The notes beneath the pieces were generated by a model that saw only the letters and a list, made by a program, of their open reading frames with translations, was not told where the DNA came from and made no database searches. Shown here in pieces: positions 7,570 through 14,218 of a stretch of DNA of 42,056 bases (its first letter is position 1; every line of letters begins with the position of its first letter). The position numbers were made by a program, and so were the translations under genes. This stretch comes from Bacteroidota bacterium (GTDB taxonomy: Bacteria; Bacteroidota; Bacteroidia; Chitinophagales; Chitinophagaceae), in NCBI GenBank assembly GCA_005789565.1, contig SXXL01000078.1, forward strand, positions 1 through 42,056. The letters run 5' to 3'.

Positions 7570-7698
7570 TTACTTCTTCTTCTTAGCGGCTTTCTTCTTA
7601 GCAGCTTTCTTCTTAGGGGCTGCTTTTTTCTTAGCTACTTTCTTAGCAGCTTTCTTTTTGGGAGCTGCTTTTTTAGCGGCTTTCTTTTTAGTTGCCAT
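7570..7698 (-). CDS. 42-residue Lys/Ala/Pro-rich protein (histone H1 tail-like)
   Basis: The minus strand encodes MATKKKAAKKAAPKKKAAKK and continues the same pattern to a KKKK end. It has 23 Lys, 14 Ala, 2 Pro and one each of Met, Thr and Val in 42 residues, with no acidic or aromatic residue. The (A)AP-KKK-AAKK pattern is that of eukaryotic H1 C-terminal tails and of the basic tails of some bacterial histone-like proteins, so a role in binding DNA or RNA is a fair guess. No globular domain is present. It has its own strong terminator just downstream, which supports a real gene. It lies 101 bases after rpmA on the same strand and may be co-transcribed with the L21-L27 operon or have its own promoter. 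Lys and Ala codons are mixed (AAG/AAA, GCT/GCC/GCA), so the reading frame is not a simple DNA repeat artefact. Confidence 0.7.
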   Translation of the reverse strand: MATKKKAAKKAAPKKKAAKKVAKKKAAPKKKAAKKKAAKKKK

Positions 7699-7799
7699 TG
7701 TTTTGAATTTAATGGTTGGCAAAATGGGTTAACGATAGTAAAAATAACAATAATTTTACTACACCCAAATTATTTTTCCACAAAAGTCAAAAGGGACGA

Positions 7800-8060
7800 T
7801 CAAGCTTCGGCAGCGAGTACGGACACAAAAGTTTTGTTGTTGCGTCCTTTTTTGAACTCTACCACACCATCGGTCAGTGCGAACAAGGTGTAATCTTTAC
7901 CAACACCCACATTCTTTCCGGGATGATAAACGGTGCCGCGTTGGCGAACCAATATGTTCCCGGAGATCGCGGGTTGTCCGCCGAAAATTTTTACACCCAA
8001 GCGTTTGCTTTGTGAGTCGCGACCATTCTTAACACTACCTTCTCCTTTCTTATGTGCCAT
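7800..8060 (-). CDS. rpmA: 50S ribosomal protein L27
   Basis: This 86-residue L27 sits at the peptidyl-transferase centre of the large subunit. It begins [16 protein letters not shown] and continues [12 protein letters not shown], the universal L27 signature, followed by [10 protein letters not shown] and [17 protein letters not shown]. The N-terminus starts directly with Ala-His-Lys-Lys, so there is no cleavable extension of the Firmicutes type. It is 37 bases downstream of rplU, the usual L21-L27 pair. Confidence 0.98.
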   Translation of the reverse strand: MAHKKGEGSVKNGRDSQSKRLGVKIFGGQPAISGNILVRQRGTVYHPGKNVGVGKDYTLFALTDGVVEFKKGRNNKTFVSVLAAEA

Positions 8061-8097
8061 GATGCAATGAGTTTAGTGAGATTGATTCCAATTAAAA

Positions 8098-8394
8098 TTA
8101 AGCGATGTCTGTAACCTTGATTTGCGTATAAGCGGTGCGGTGACCTTTCTTTTTGTGAAAGCCTTTGCGACGCTTTTGTTTGTAGGCGATCACGGTGTCT
8201 CCTTTGACATGCCCCAGGATCTCGGCTTTTACGGATCCAGGGTTAGTGCCTACGGAAAGTTTTCCGCCGGCGTCTACCAGCAATACTTCCAGGGCTACGG
8301 GATCTCCGGCGGCACCGGCCAGTTGGGGTACATAGAGGGTTTGATTCTTCTCTACTTTGAATTGCTGTCCGGCTATTTTTACAACTGCTACCAT
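8098..8394 (-). CDS. rplU: 50S ribosomal protein L21
   Basis: This 98-residue L21 binds 23S rRNA together with L20. Family features are VVKIAGQQFKVEKNQTLYV at the start, the central beta-barrel with VDAGGKLSVGTP-like spacing, and the basic C-terminal loop YKQKRRKGFHKKKGHRTAYT. It is slightly shorter than the usual 101-104 residues but complete at both ends. It is the first gene of the minus-strand ribosomal operon and has a full TTG-N20-TACCTTTG promoter. Confidence 0.98.
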   Translation of the reverse strand: MVAVVKIAGQQFKVEKNQTLYVPQLAGAAGDPVALEVLLVDAGGKLSVGTNPGSVKAEILGHVKGDTVIAYKQKRRKGFHKKKGHRTAYTQIKVTDIA

Positions 8395-8412
8395 AACAAA
8401 AAATTAGGAACG

Positions 8413-8443
8413 CAAAGGTAGGCGGAAAATCCGAACCGACCAA
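8413..8443 (-). promoter_or_regulatory. Bacteroidota-type promoter of rplU-rpmA
   Basis: On the minus strand a TTG (8441-8443) is separated by exactly 20 bases from TACCTTTG (8413-8420). This fits the TTG-N17..23-TAnnTTTG consensus of the Bacteroidota primary sigma factor. It predicts transcription starting about 10-13 bases before the rplU ATG. Confidence 0.75.
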
Positions 8444-8487
8444 CAGAAAATCAGCCCGATAGGTCGGTTTCTTGGCTCGGTCCCCTT

Positions 8488-8495
8488 TACCTTTG
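8488..8495 (+). promoter_or_regulatory. Candidate -7 box before the GH3-dxr genes
   Basis: TACCTTTG on the plus strand matches TAnnTTTG exactly and ends 15 bases before the GH3 ATG. The nearest TTG (8472-8474) is only 13 bases upstream, shorter than the usual 17-23, so the -33 element is not convincing. It is divergent from the rplU promoter. Confidence 0.45.
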
Positions 8496-8510
8496 GAGGG
8501 TCATATCCCC

Positions 8511-10016
8511 ATGAAATTCAAGTCTTTTCTGGCACGTCCCTTTGCGCAATTTGTACACAAGGGCATCCAGCGTACCAAGGCCTCGGCGCTGGCCGACCAG
8601 CTTTCGATCCTTTCCATGTTGCTGCAACAGGGGCGCAAGACCAAATATGGCCAGTCGCTTCGTATCGATCAAGTTAATGATTATGAAGGCTTTAAGTCGG
8701 CTGTACCCTTGCAAGATTACGAGGGTTTTCGTCCCTGGATCGAGCGGATCAAGTCCGGGGAGTCGGATGTATTGTGGCGGGGGCGTCCCCTTTATTTTGC
8801 CAAGACCTCCGGCACTACCAGCGGGGTGAAGTATATCCCCATCACGAAGGATTCCATCCCCAACCATATTCAGACGGCTCGCAATGCGCTCCTATGTTAT
8901 ATGGCCGAGACCGGAAATACGGCCTTTGCCGATGGCAAAATGATCTTTTTGTCCGGTTCCCCCGAGTTGGAACGGGTGGGGGGTATTCCGACCGGCCGGT
9001 TAAGCGGCATTGTGAACCACCACATCCCGGCTTATTTGCGATCCAATCAGCTGCCTACCTACGCCACCAATTGCATCGAGGATTGGGAGCAGAAGTTGGC
9101 TCGGATCGTGGAGGAGACCTGGGATAAGCCCATGACACTTATTAGTGGTATACCGCCGTGGATGCAGATGTATTTTGATGCATTGCAGCAACGCACCGGG
9201 AAAAAGGTGGGGGACTTGTTTCCGCATTTTCGGGTGATGGTGCAGGGGGGCGTCAAATTCGAGCCCTATCGGTCGCGTTTGATGGAAAGCATTGGCAGAC
9301 CGGTCGATACCATTGAGTTGTTTCCGGCCAGTGAAGGATTTTTTGCTTTTCAGGATACACTGACCGAACCGGGGTTATTATTGAATACCCGGAGCGGCAT
9401 CTTCTTTGAATTCGTTCCGCTTTCGGAGATCGGAAAGCCCGATGCCCGAAGATTGTCGTTGGCGGAGGTGCGGTTGGGCGAGCAGTATGCGCTGATCATT
9501 AATAGTAACGCCGGACTTTGGGGCTATAATATCGGGGATACGGTTCGATTCGTTTCATTGGATCCGTTTCGGTTGGTAGTGACCGGGCGCATCAAACATT
9601 TTATTTCAGCATTTGGGGAACATGTGATCGGGGAGGAAGTGGAGTCGGCTTTGCGGCTGACGGCCGATGCGATGGGCGTTGCCATTACCGAGTTTACGGT
9701 AGCACCGGTGGTGAGTCAGGGTCAGGGACAGTCGCACCACGAATGGTGGATCGAGTTTCAGCAGGTGCCCGCGGACCTCGCGGTGTTTGCCGAACACCTC
9801 GACGCACGGATGCGGGAGAAAAACGTATATTACGATGATCTGATCAAGGGTCATATTCTTTCGCCGTTGCGCATCCAACCGGTACAACCGGGCGGATTCA
9901 TTGAATACATGCGCTCGATCGGAAAGCTGGGCGGACAAAATAAGGTCCCCCGTCTCAGCAACGACCGAACCTTGGCAGAGGGACTGTATCCCTGGAAGAT
10001 GAAAACAAACGGATGA
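8511..10016 (+). CDS. GH3 auxin-responsive promoter-family protein (acyl-adenylating enzyme)
   Basis: This 501-residue protein belongs to the GH3 branch of the ANL adenylating superfamily. Plant GH3 enzymes conjugate amino acids to carboxylic hormones; the bacterial substrate is unknown. The three ATP/AMP motifs are visible: FAKTSGTTSGVKYIP (P-loop-like motif I), ELFPASEGFFAFQ (motif II) and GYNIGDTVRF followed by VTGRIKHFISAFGEHV (motif III). The C-terminal subdomain contains HHEWWIEF and NVYYDDLIKG. I took the ATG at 8511: an in-frame TTG at 8472 would overlap the promoter region. The stop overlaps the dxr start as ATGA, so it is translationally coupled to an isoprenoid-pathway enzyme. Confidence 0.9.
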   Translation: MKFKSFLARPFAQFVHKGIQRTKASALADQLSILSMLLQQGRKTKYGQSLRIDQVNDYEGFKSAVPLQDYEGFRPWIERIKSGESDVLWRGRPLYFAKTSGTTSGVKYIPITKDSIPNHIQTARNALLCYMAETGNTAFADGKMIFLSGSPELERVGGIPTGRLSGIVNHHIPAYLRSNQLPTYATNCIEDWEQKLARIVEETWDKPMTLISGIPPWMQMYFDALQQRTGKKVGDLFPHFRVMVQGGVKFEPYRSRLMESIGRPVDTIELFPASEGFFAFQDTLTEPGLLLNTRSGIFFEFVPLSEIGKPDARRLSLAEVRLGEQYALIINSNAGLWGYNIGDTVRFVSLDPFRLVVTGRIKHFISAFGEHVIGEEVESALRLTADAMGVAITEFTVAPVVSQGQGQSHHEWWIEFQQVPADLAVFAEHLDARMREKNVYYDDLIKGHILSPLRIQPVQPGGFIEYMRSIGKLGGQNKVPRLSNDRTLAEGLYPWKMKTNG

Positions 10017-11188
10017 GTACGCAGCAAACTTTCCCCAAAAAACGAATGGCCCTGTTCGGTTCTACCGGATCCATCGGTACACAGGCCTTGGATGTGATCC
10101 GAGCCAATGCCGACCGGTTCGAAGCGTCCATTTTAACGGCTCAGAACAACGAGGAGTTATTGATCCAGCAGGCGCTCGAGTTTCTGCCCCATACGGTCGT
10201 GATCGGAGATCCGGCCCGATATCAAAAAGTAAAGGAGGCCTTGCAGGGTAAGCCCATCACCGTGATGAGCGGCGAGAAAGCCTTGGAGGAAGCGGCGTCT
10301 CACGATGACTATGACATGATGTTGGCCGCCATCGTGGGGTATGCCGGTTTGCGGCCCACGCTTTGTGCCATCGAAAAAGGAAAAACGATCGGACTGGCCA
10401 ACAAGGAAACCCTGGTCGTGGCCGGTGACATCGTGATGCAAAAGGCCGTGCAAAAACGGGTGCCGATCTTGCCGGTCGATTCGGAGCACTCGGCGATCTT
10501 TCAGTGTTTGGTGGGGGAAACGCGCAACCCGATCGATAAGGTGATCCTGACGGCCTCGGGGGGGCCATTCCTGGGGAAGAAACCCAATTTTTTGGTCAAC
10601 GTCAAACGCGAACATGCTTTGCAGCATCCTAATTGGAGCATGGGGGCGAAAATTACCATCGACTCGGCCACGCTGATGAATAAGGGACTCGAAATGATCG
10701 AGGCCAAATGGTTGTTCAACCTCCGACCCGATCAGATCCAAGTTGTGGTACACCCGCAAAGCATCATTCACAGCTTGGTTCAGTTTCAGGATGGAAGTCT
10801 GAAGGCCCAGATGGGTTTGCCGGACATGAAACTCCCCATCCAATATGCCATGGCCTTTCCGCAGCGCATTCCCAATGACTTTCCCCGATACGATTTCAGA
10901 AAAGTGAGTACGCTCACGTTTGAGGAGCCGGACCTGCGCACGTTTCGCAACCTGGCGCTGGCACAGGAGGCCTTGGCCAAGGGAGGCAATCTGCCTTGTG
11001 TGCTGAATGCGGCCAACGAGATCGCGGTGTTTGCCTTTTTACGCAACCGGATCAACTTTTTGGACATGACCACGGTCATTGAAAAAACCATGGCACAGGT
11101 GCCTTTCATTCAGCATCCCAGTTTGCAGCAGTATTTTGATAGCGACGGGGAAGCGCGTAGCTTTGCAGCTGACTTAATTCATCTATGA
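10013..11188 (+). CDS. dxr: 1-deoxy-D-xylulose-5-phosphate reductoisomerase
   Basis: DXR converts 1-deoxy-D-xylulose 5-phosphate to 2-C-methyl-D-erythritol 4-phosphate with NADPH, the committed step of the MEP isoprenoid pathway. The 391 residues show the NADPH fold (LFGSTGSIGTQALDVI), ANKETLVVAG, the metal and substrate residues in PVDSEHSAIFQCL, the flexible loop region HPNWSMGAKITIDSATLMNK, VVHPQSIIHSLVQF, and the C-terminal LNAANEIAVFAFL. It is full length. The first four bases overlap the GH3 gene; rseP follows 36 bases later across a weak hairpin. The dxr-rseP neighbourhood is common in bacteria. Confidence 0.98.
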   Translation: MSTQQTFPKKRMALFGSTGSIGTQALDVIRANADRFEASILTAQNNEELLIQQALEFLPHTVVIGDPARYQKVKEALQGKPITVMSGEKALEEAASHDDYDMMLAAIVGYAGLRPTLCAIEKGKTIGLANKETLVVAGDIVMQKAVQKRVPILPVDSEHSAIFQCLVGETRNPIDKVILTASGGPFLGKKPNFLVNVKREHALQHPNWSMGAKITIDSATLMNKGLEMIEAKWLFNLRPDQIQVVVHPQSIIHSLVQFQDGSLKAQMGLPDMKLPIQYAMAFPQRIPNDFPRYDFRKVSTLTFEEPDLRTFRNLALAQEALAKGGNLPCVLNAANEIAVFAFLRNRINFLDMTTVIEKTMAQVPFIQHPSLQQYFDSDGEARSFAADLIHL

Positions 11189-11193
11189 CGAAT

Positions 11194-11215
11194 CCCGCCC
11201 CGGCGGGTCTTTTTA
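11194..11215 (+). terminator. Weak terminator-like hairpin between dxr and rseP
   Basis: CCCGC-CCCG-GCGGG is a 5-bp G+C stem with a 4-base loop followed by TCTTTTTAT. The stem is short, so it may only attenuate read-through into rseP. Confidence 0.45.
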
Positions 11216-11224
11216 TCCACTGAC

Positions 11225-12595
11225 ATGATACCGATTGCAATTTCTTGGGGAGAGGTGGGCATCAAAGCCGGTCAACTGATCCTGTCCCTTTCCATTCTGG
11301 TGATCTTACATGAGTTTGGTCACTTCATCACGGCCCGTTGGTTCGGCTGTCGGGTGGAGAAATTCTTTTTATTCTTCGATCCCTGGTTTGCCTTGGTCAA
11401 GAAAAAAGTCGGCGATACCGTTTACGGAATTGGCTGGTTGCCCCTGGGCGGGTACGTCAAGATCTCCGGCATGATCGATGAGAGCATGGACAAGGAGGCC
11501 CTCAAGCAACCCGCACAACCCTGGGAGTTTCGAAGCAAGCCGGCGTGGCAGCGGTTGATCGTGATGTTGGGCGGGGTGATCATGAACATACTGACCGCCT
11601 TTGTCATCTATGCGGCGATCCTGATGGTGTGGGGCGATAAAAAAGTTCCCTCCAGCTCCATGAAATACGGTGTGCACGTGGGCGACAGCACCCTGTGGAA
11701 GATCGGGTTTCGAAACGGCGATCGTATCGTTGGAGTGGATGGAGAAGAGGTGTACGACCTCACCCGGTTCAAGAAAAAACTGATCACGAGTTCCAAGGTG
11801 CAGTTGGAGCGAAACGGACAACAGCTCGAATTGACCATGCCGGAGAATTTTGTCGAGCAATTGGTCGAGAACAAGAACCAACCCCGCAAAGGATTCATTG
11901 AACCGCGTATTCCGGCCTGGGTATACCAAGTGTCCGATACTTCGGCGGCCTATCGGGCCGGACTGCGCACGCAGGATCGGATCGTTGGGTTGGATACGAT
12001 GAAGCTTCAGTTCTTTGATGAATTGGCCGATCAACTTCAAAATAAAAAAGGACAGTCGGCTCTGCTGACGGTGAACCGTAATGGGCAGGATACCAGTTTC
12101 ACCGTGCAGGTGAATGAGCAGGGACAGATCGGATTCTATACGTACAGTAAATTGAGTCAGCTGGATAGTTTGGGTTGGATCCAACTGGAGGTCACCAAGC
12201 AGGGACTCCTGGGCGCCTTACCGGCGGGGATTGAGATGACTTTTACGGAGTTGCGGGATTATATGAATCAGATGGTCACGATCCTGACCCCGGGTACCGG
12301 CGGGTACAAGGCGATGGGCGGGTTCAAGTCCATGGGCGCGATCTTTGCGCCGGTGTGGGACTGGGAATCATTCTGGAAGCTGACCGCGATGCTATCCGTG
12401 ATACTGGCCTTCATGAATATATTGCCCATTCCGGCATTGGACGGAGGACACGTGTTATTTACCTTATATGAAATGATCACTCGTCGCAAACCCTCCGAAA
12501 AATTTTTGGAGTATGCACAAATGGCGGGCATGATCATCTTACTCGGACTCATGATCTATGCCAATGCGAACGATTGGCTGGGATGGGGGCGTTAG
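11225..12595 (+). CDS. rseP: RIP metalloprotease RseP (site-2 protease, M50)
   Basis: This 456-residue inner-membrane protease cuts substrates within the membrane, classically anti-sigma factors and leftover signal peptides. The zinc motif HEFGH (His29, Glu30, His33) lies in the first transmembrane segment (ILSLSILVILHEFGHF). A second hydrophobic segment follows near residue 120 (LIVMLGGVIMNILTAFVIYA). Two PDZ-like modules lie around residues 145-205 (FRNGDRIVGVDGEEV) and 230-290 (YRAGLRTQDRIVGLD). The third zinc ligand is in NILPIPALDGGHVLF, and a last membrane helix closes the protein. The final 11 bases, which encode Trp-Gly-Arg-stop, are also the 5' acceptor strand of the tmRNA gene. Confidence 0.96.
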   Translation: MIPIAISWGEVGIKAGQLILSLSILVILHEFGHFITARWFGCRVEKFFLFFDPWFALVKKKVGDTVYGIGWLPLGGYVKISGMIDESMDKEALKQPAQPWEFRSKPAWQRLIVMLGGVIMNILTAFVIYAAILMVWGDKKVPSSSMKYGVHVGDSTLWKIGFRNGDRIVGVDGEEVYDLTRFKKKLITSSKVQLERNGQQLELTMPENFVEQLVENKNQPRKGFIEPRIPAWVYQVSDTSAAYRAGLRTQDRIVGLDTMKLQFFDELADQLQNKKGQSALLTVNRNGQDTSFTVQVNEQGQIGFYTYSKLSQLDSLGWIQLEVTKQGLLGALPAGIEMTFTELRDYMNQMVTILTPGTGGYKAMGGFKSMGAIFAPVWDWESFWKLTAMLSVILAFMNILPIPALDGGHVLFTLYEMITRRKPSEKFLEYAQMAGMIILLGLMIYANANDWLGWGR

Positions 12596-12953
12596 GTTTT
12601 GACAGCATAGCTCTTTGAAAGTATAAGCATGTACTGCGTTGCGTAATTCGCAGTTTAACGTGAATACGAGAACTACAAATGGCAATACTCAGTATGCCAT
12701 GGCTGCCTAATCAGTGATTAAGTAGTCATTCGGGCCGCCGGGCCGGTCGATCTGTTACCACGCCCCGCCGCCGACTCAAAAACAAAACAGGTTGCGATCG
12801 CCTCAGGCTGTGCCGGCGATCTAAGTCCCATCCAGCTAAGGCCGTTATCGGTTGTTTGTTCCCAGTAACTGCCCGACACCCCAAAATAAACTAAACATGT
12901 AGAAGGCTTTCATTGACTTTGTTTGGACACCGGTTCGATTCCGGTCGCCTCCA
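12585..12953 (+). ncRNA. ssrA: tmRNA (SsrA), tag peptide GNTQYAMAA
   Basis: Transfer-messenger RNA frees stalled ribosomes and tags the nascent chain. The 5' acceptor strand GGGGGCG (12585-12591) pairs over 7 bp, one of them G-U, with CGCCTCC (12946-12952), with discriminator A12953. The conserved GGTTTTGACAGC follows the 5' strand, and the T-arm is CCGG-TTCGATT-CCGG. Helix P2 is confirmed by TGAAAG (12616-12621) with CTTTCA (12907-12912) and CATGT (12628-12632) with ACATG (12895-12899). The tag frame GGC..GCC TAA at 12681-12710 reads GNTQYAMAA-stop; the YAMAA end is seen in other Bacteroidota. CCA is not encoded (CTG follows). The exact resume codon is inferred. This gene fills the only gap longer than 300 bases between protein genes (12596-13039); the rest of that gap is a hairpin and a 9-base repeat. 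Confidence 0.93.
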
Positions 12954-12956
12954 CTG

Positions 12957-12990
12957 ACCCTGTACGAATGGCTACGCCTTAGTACAGGGT
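12957..12990 (+). terminator. Hairpin after tmRNA, probable terminator
   Basis: ACCCTGTAC (12957-12965) pairs perfectly with GTACAGGGT (12982-12990). The 16-base interior can pair further (GGC with GCC). It lies directly after the tmRNA 3' end. The following sequence is only moderately T-rich. Confidence 0.6.
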
Positions 12991-13039
12991 AGTTTGAATA
13001 GTTTGAATCGTTTGGAGAGTTTGAGCAGATTGGAGAGTT
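12991..13039 (+). repeat. 9-base-period tandem repeat abutting a start codon
   Basis: Five and a half imperfect copies of a 9-mer run in phase: AGTTTGAAT, AGTTTGAAT, CGTTTGGAG, AGTTTGAGC, AGATTGGAG, AGTT, and end at the ATG (13040) of the response regulator. The repeat forms the whole space between the tmRNA hairpin and the gene, so it must be its leader or promoter region. It is rich in TTTG, the core of the Bacteroidota -7 box. Confidence 0.75.
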
Positions 13040-13678
13040 ATGGAGAAGATCAGCATTTTGTTGGTGGAGGATCATAAGTTGATCCGGGAGACCTGGGCGA
13101 TGTTGCTACAATCCGATCCGCGTTTCCAAGTGATTGGGGAGACTGACAATGTGGATCAGGCCTTGCAGATCTGTCGGGAGAAACACCCCACGATCGTGCT
13201 CATGGATATCAATATGAGTCCCGTCAACGGCTTCGAAGCCACGCAGCTTATTCGTAAGTACGTCCCAGCGACCAAAATCATCGGCGTCTCCATGCACTCC
13301 ATGCCGGCCTACGCCCAACGCATGCTTCAAAACGGTGCGCACGGATACGTTACCAAAAATTCTTCCAAGGAAGAACTCTTCGAAGCCCTGATCGAAGTAC
13401 AAAAAGGAAACAAGTACATCTGTCGGGAGGTGAAGGATATCCTGGCTCACCAGAAATTGGAAATGACCGAGGAAGGCACCCCCGACCTCAATAACCTCTC
13501 CCGACGCGAATTGGAGGTCATTCAACTGATCAAATCCGGACTCTCCTCCAAGGAGATCGCTCAAAAACTCGACCTTTCCCTCAAAACCGTGGAGGTACAC
13601 CGATACAACATCCTGAAAAAATTACACCTGAAAAACACCGCCGCCCTGGTCAATTTTATTAACTCACAGGGACTCTGA
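13040..13678 (+). CDS. LuxR/NarL-family response regulator
   Basis: This 212-residue two-domain regulator has a receiver domain (residues 1-120) with the acidic pair Glu10-Asp11, the phospho-acceptor Asp56 (IVLMDINMSP), a Ser in GVSMHS and the conserved Lys in YVTKNSS. A short linker leads to a C-terminal LuxR-type helix-turn-helix (about 148-212: LSRRELEVIQLIKSGLSSKE, then LDLSLKTVEVHRYNIL). It is expected to bind DNA as a phosphorylation-controlled dimer. No histidine kinase lies in the window, so it is an orphan here. The gene follows the tmRNA across a 9-base tandem repeat and converges with the ytxJ-like gene with no intergenic base. Confidence 0.93.
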   Translation: MEKISILLVEDHKLIRETWAMLLQSDPRFQVIGETDNVDQALQICREKHPTIVLMDINMSPVNGFEATQLIRKYVPATKIIGVSMHSMPAYAQRMLQNGAHGYVTKNSSKEELFEALIEVQKGNKYICREVKDILAHQKLEMTEEGTPDLNNLSRRELEVIQLIKSGLSSKEIAQKLDLSLKTVEVHRYNILKKLHLKNTAALVNFINSQGL

Positions 13679-14011
13679 TCAGCGCCCCTCCAACACCTGC
13701 CGTAACTCGGCAGGCTCAATGCTGAGATGATTGGCATGATAAAAACAAACCCCCTCCCGGATCAATAACAATTGCGGAGACTCATGCACCAAGCCAAAAG
13801 CATCCGTGATGGCTTGCGACAAGGAACGATGCTGCAATAGATCCAATAAATGATAACCGACACCGGCCGAAGGCTGCTCCCGATCGAACCGGCCCAAGGC
13901 TACCCGACTGATCGAACAGCGCGTACTATGCTTGAAAATGACCTGCGGAGAGGAATAGGAAGCTAGGCGCAACTCCTCCAACTGTTGCAGATTCGAAAGG
14001 GGACTCCACAT
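13679..14011 (-). CDS. ytxJ: YtxJ-like bacillithiol-system redox protein (monothiol)
   Basis: This 110-residue thioredoxin-fold protein has the family motif VIFKHSTRCSISRVAL, in which the single cysteine Cys32 follows HSTR. It also has YHLLDLLQHRSLSQAI and the cis-Pro region HESPQLLLIREGVCFYHANH. In bacteria that make bacillithiol, YtxJ (DUF2847) acts as a monothiol bacilliredoxin, and many Bacteroidota carry it. That role is inferred from the family. It is encoded five bases after a 40-residue lipoprotein gene and probably shares its promoter. Confidence 0.88.
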   Translation of the reverse strand: MWSPLSNLQQLEELRLASYSSPQVIFKHSTRCSISRVALGRFDREQPSAGVGYHLLDLLQHRSLSQAITDAFGLVHESPQLLLIREGVCFYHANHLSIEPAELRQVLEGR

Positions 14012-14016
14012 AAAGA

Positions 14017-14139
14017 TCAGCCCCGGAATTTTCCAGCCCCCGATACATTACCCGGACAACCATATTTCGGTGCCACACAGGAGCCCAAACAAAGGGTGAC
14101 CGCAAGGACCAGCAGGAAAAAGGATAAAAATCTCGTCAT
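14017..14139 (-). CDS. 40-residue predicted lipoprotein upstream of ytxJ
   Basis: The minus strand encodes a 40-residue peptide with a basic start (MTR), a hydrophobic core (FLSFFLLVLAVTLCL) and a lipobox LGSC with Cys21. The short mature tail reads CVAPKYGCPGNVSGAGKF. Signal, lipobox and mature part all make sense in one short frame, and an exact TATCTTTG promoter box lies five bases before the ATG. Small lipoproteins with a YGCP-type tail occur in other Bacteroidota to my recollection, so I judge it real. Its stop is five bases from the ytxJ start. No function is known. Confidence 0.68.
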   Translation of the reverse strand: MTRFLSFFLLVLAVTLCLGSCVAPKYGCPGNVSGAGKFRG

Positions 14140-14144
14140 AAAAA

Positions 14145-14178
14145 CAAAGATAATCAGTTTTTTCCCCGACCGGACCAA
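14145..14178 (-). promoter_or_regulatory. Promoter of the small lipoprotein and ytxJ
   Basis: On the minus strand TTG (14176-14178) and TATCTTTG (14145-14152) are 23 bases apart, at the long edge of the accepted spacing. The -7 box ends five bases before the lipoprotein ATG, which predicts a leaderless or nearly leaderless transcript. Confidence 0.55.
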
Positions 14179-14218
14179 GCATCAAAATCAATTACCTTTA
14201 CCCAAACCTGTTTCATTC

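Noticed and set aside
7570-7698. Repetitive tract considered as a CRISPR-like or satellite array
   Set aside because: The repeats are codon-level Lys/Ala/Pro blocks with varied codons in one open frame with ATG, stop and terminator; there are no equal spacers.
10157-10843. 228-residue minus-strand frame inside dxr
   Set aside because: Antisense shadow of a clearly conserved enzyme; composition rich in His, Arg and Gly, no start context or promoter.
11369-12184. 271-residue minus-strand frame inside rseP
   Set aside because: Antisense shadow of RseP; no domain motif visible and the plus strand shows HEFGH and PDZ motifs.
12921-12953. 3' half of a tRNA gene (T-arm and acceptor strand)
   Set aside because: The matching 5' acceptor strand is about 330 bases upstream with a tag frame between, so it is the tRNA-like end of tmRNA, not a separate tRNA.
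13985-14218. N-terminal extension of the exonuclease frame
   Set aside because: It overlaps two opposing genes and their promoter, and the DnaQ fold starts directly at the ATG at 14219.
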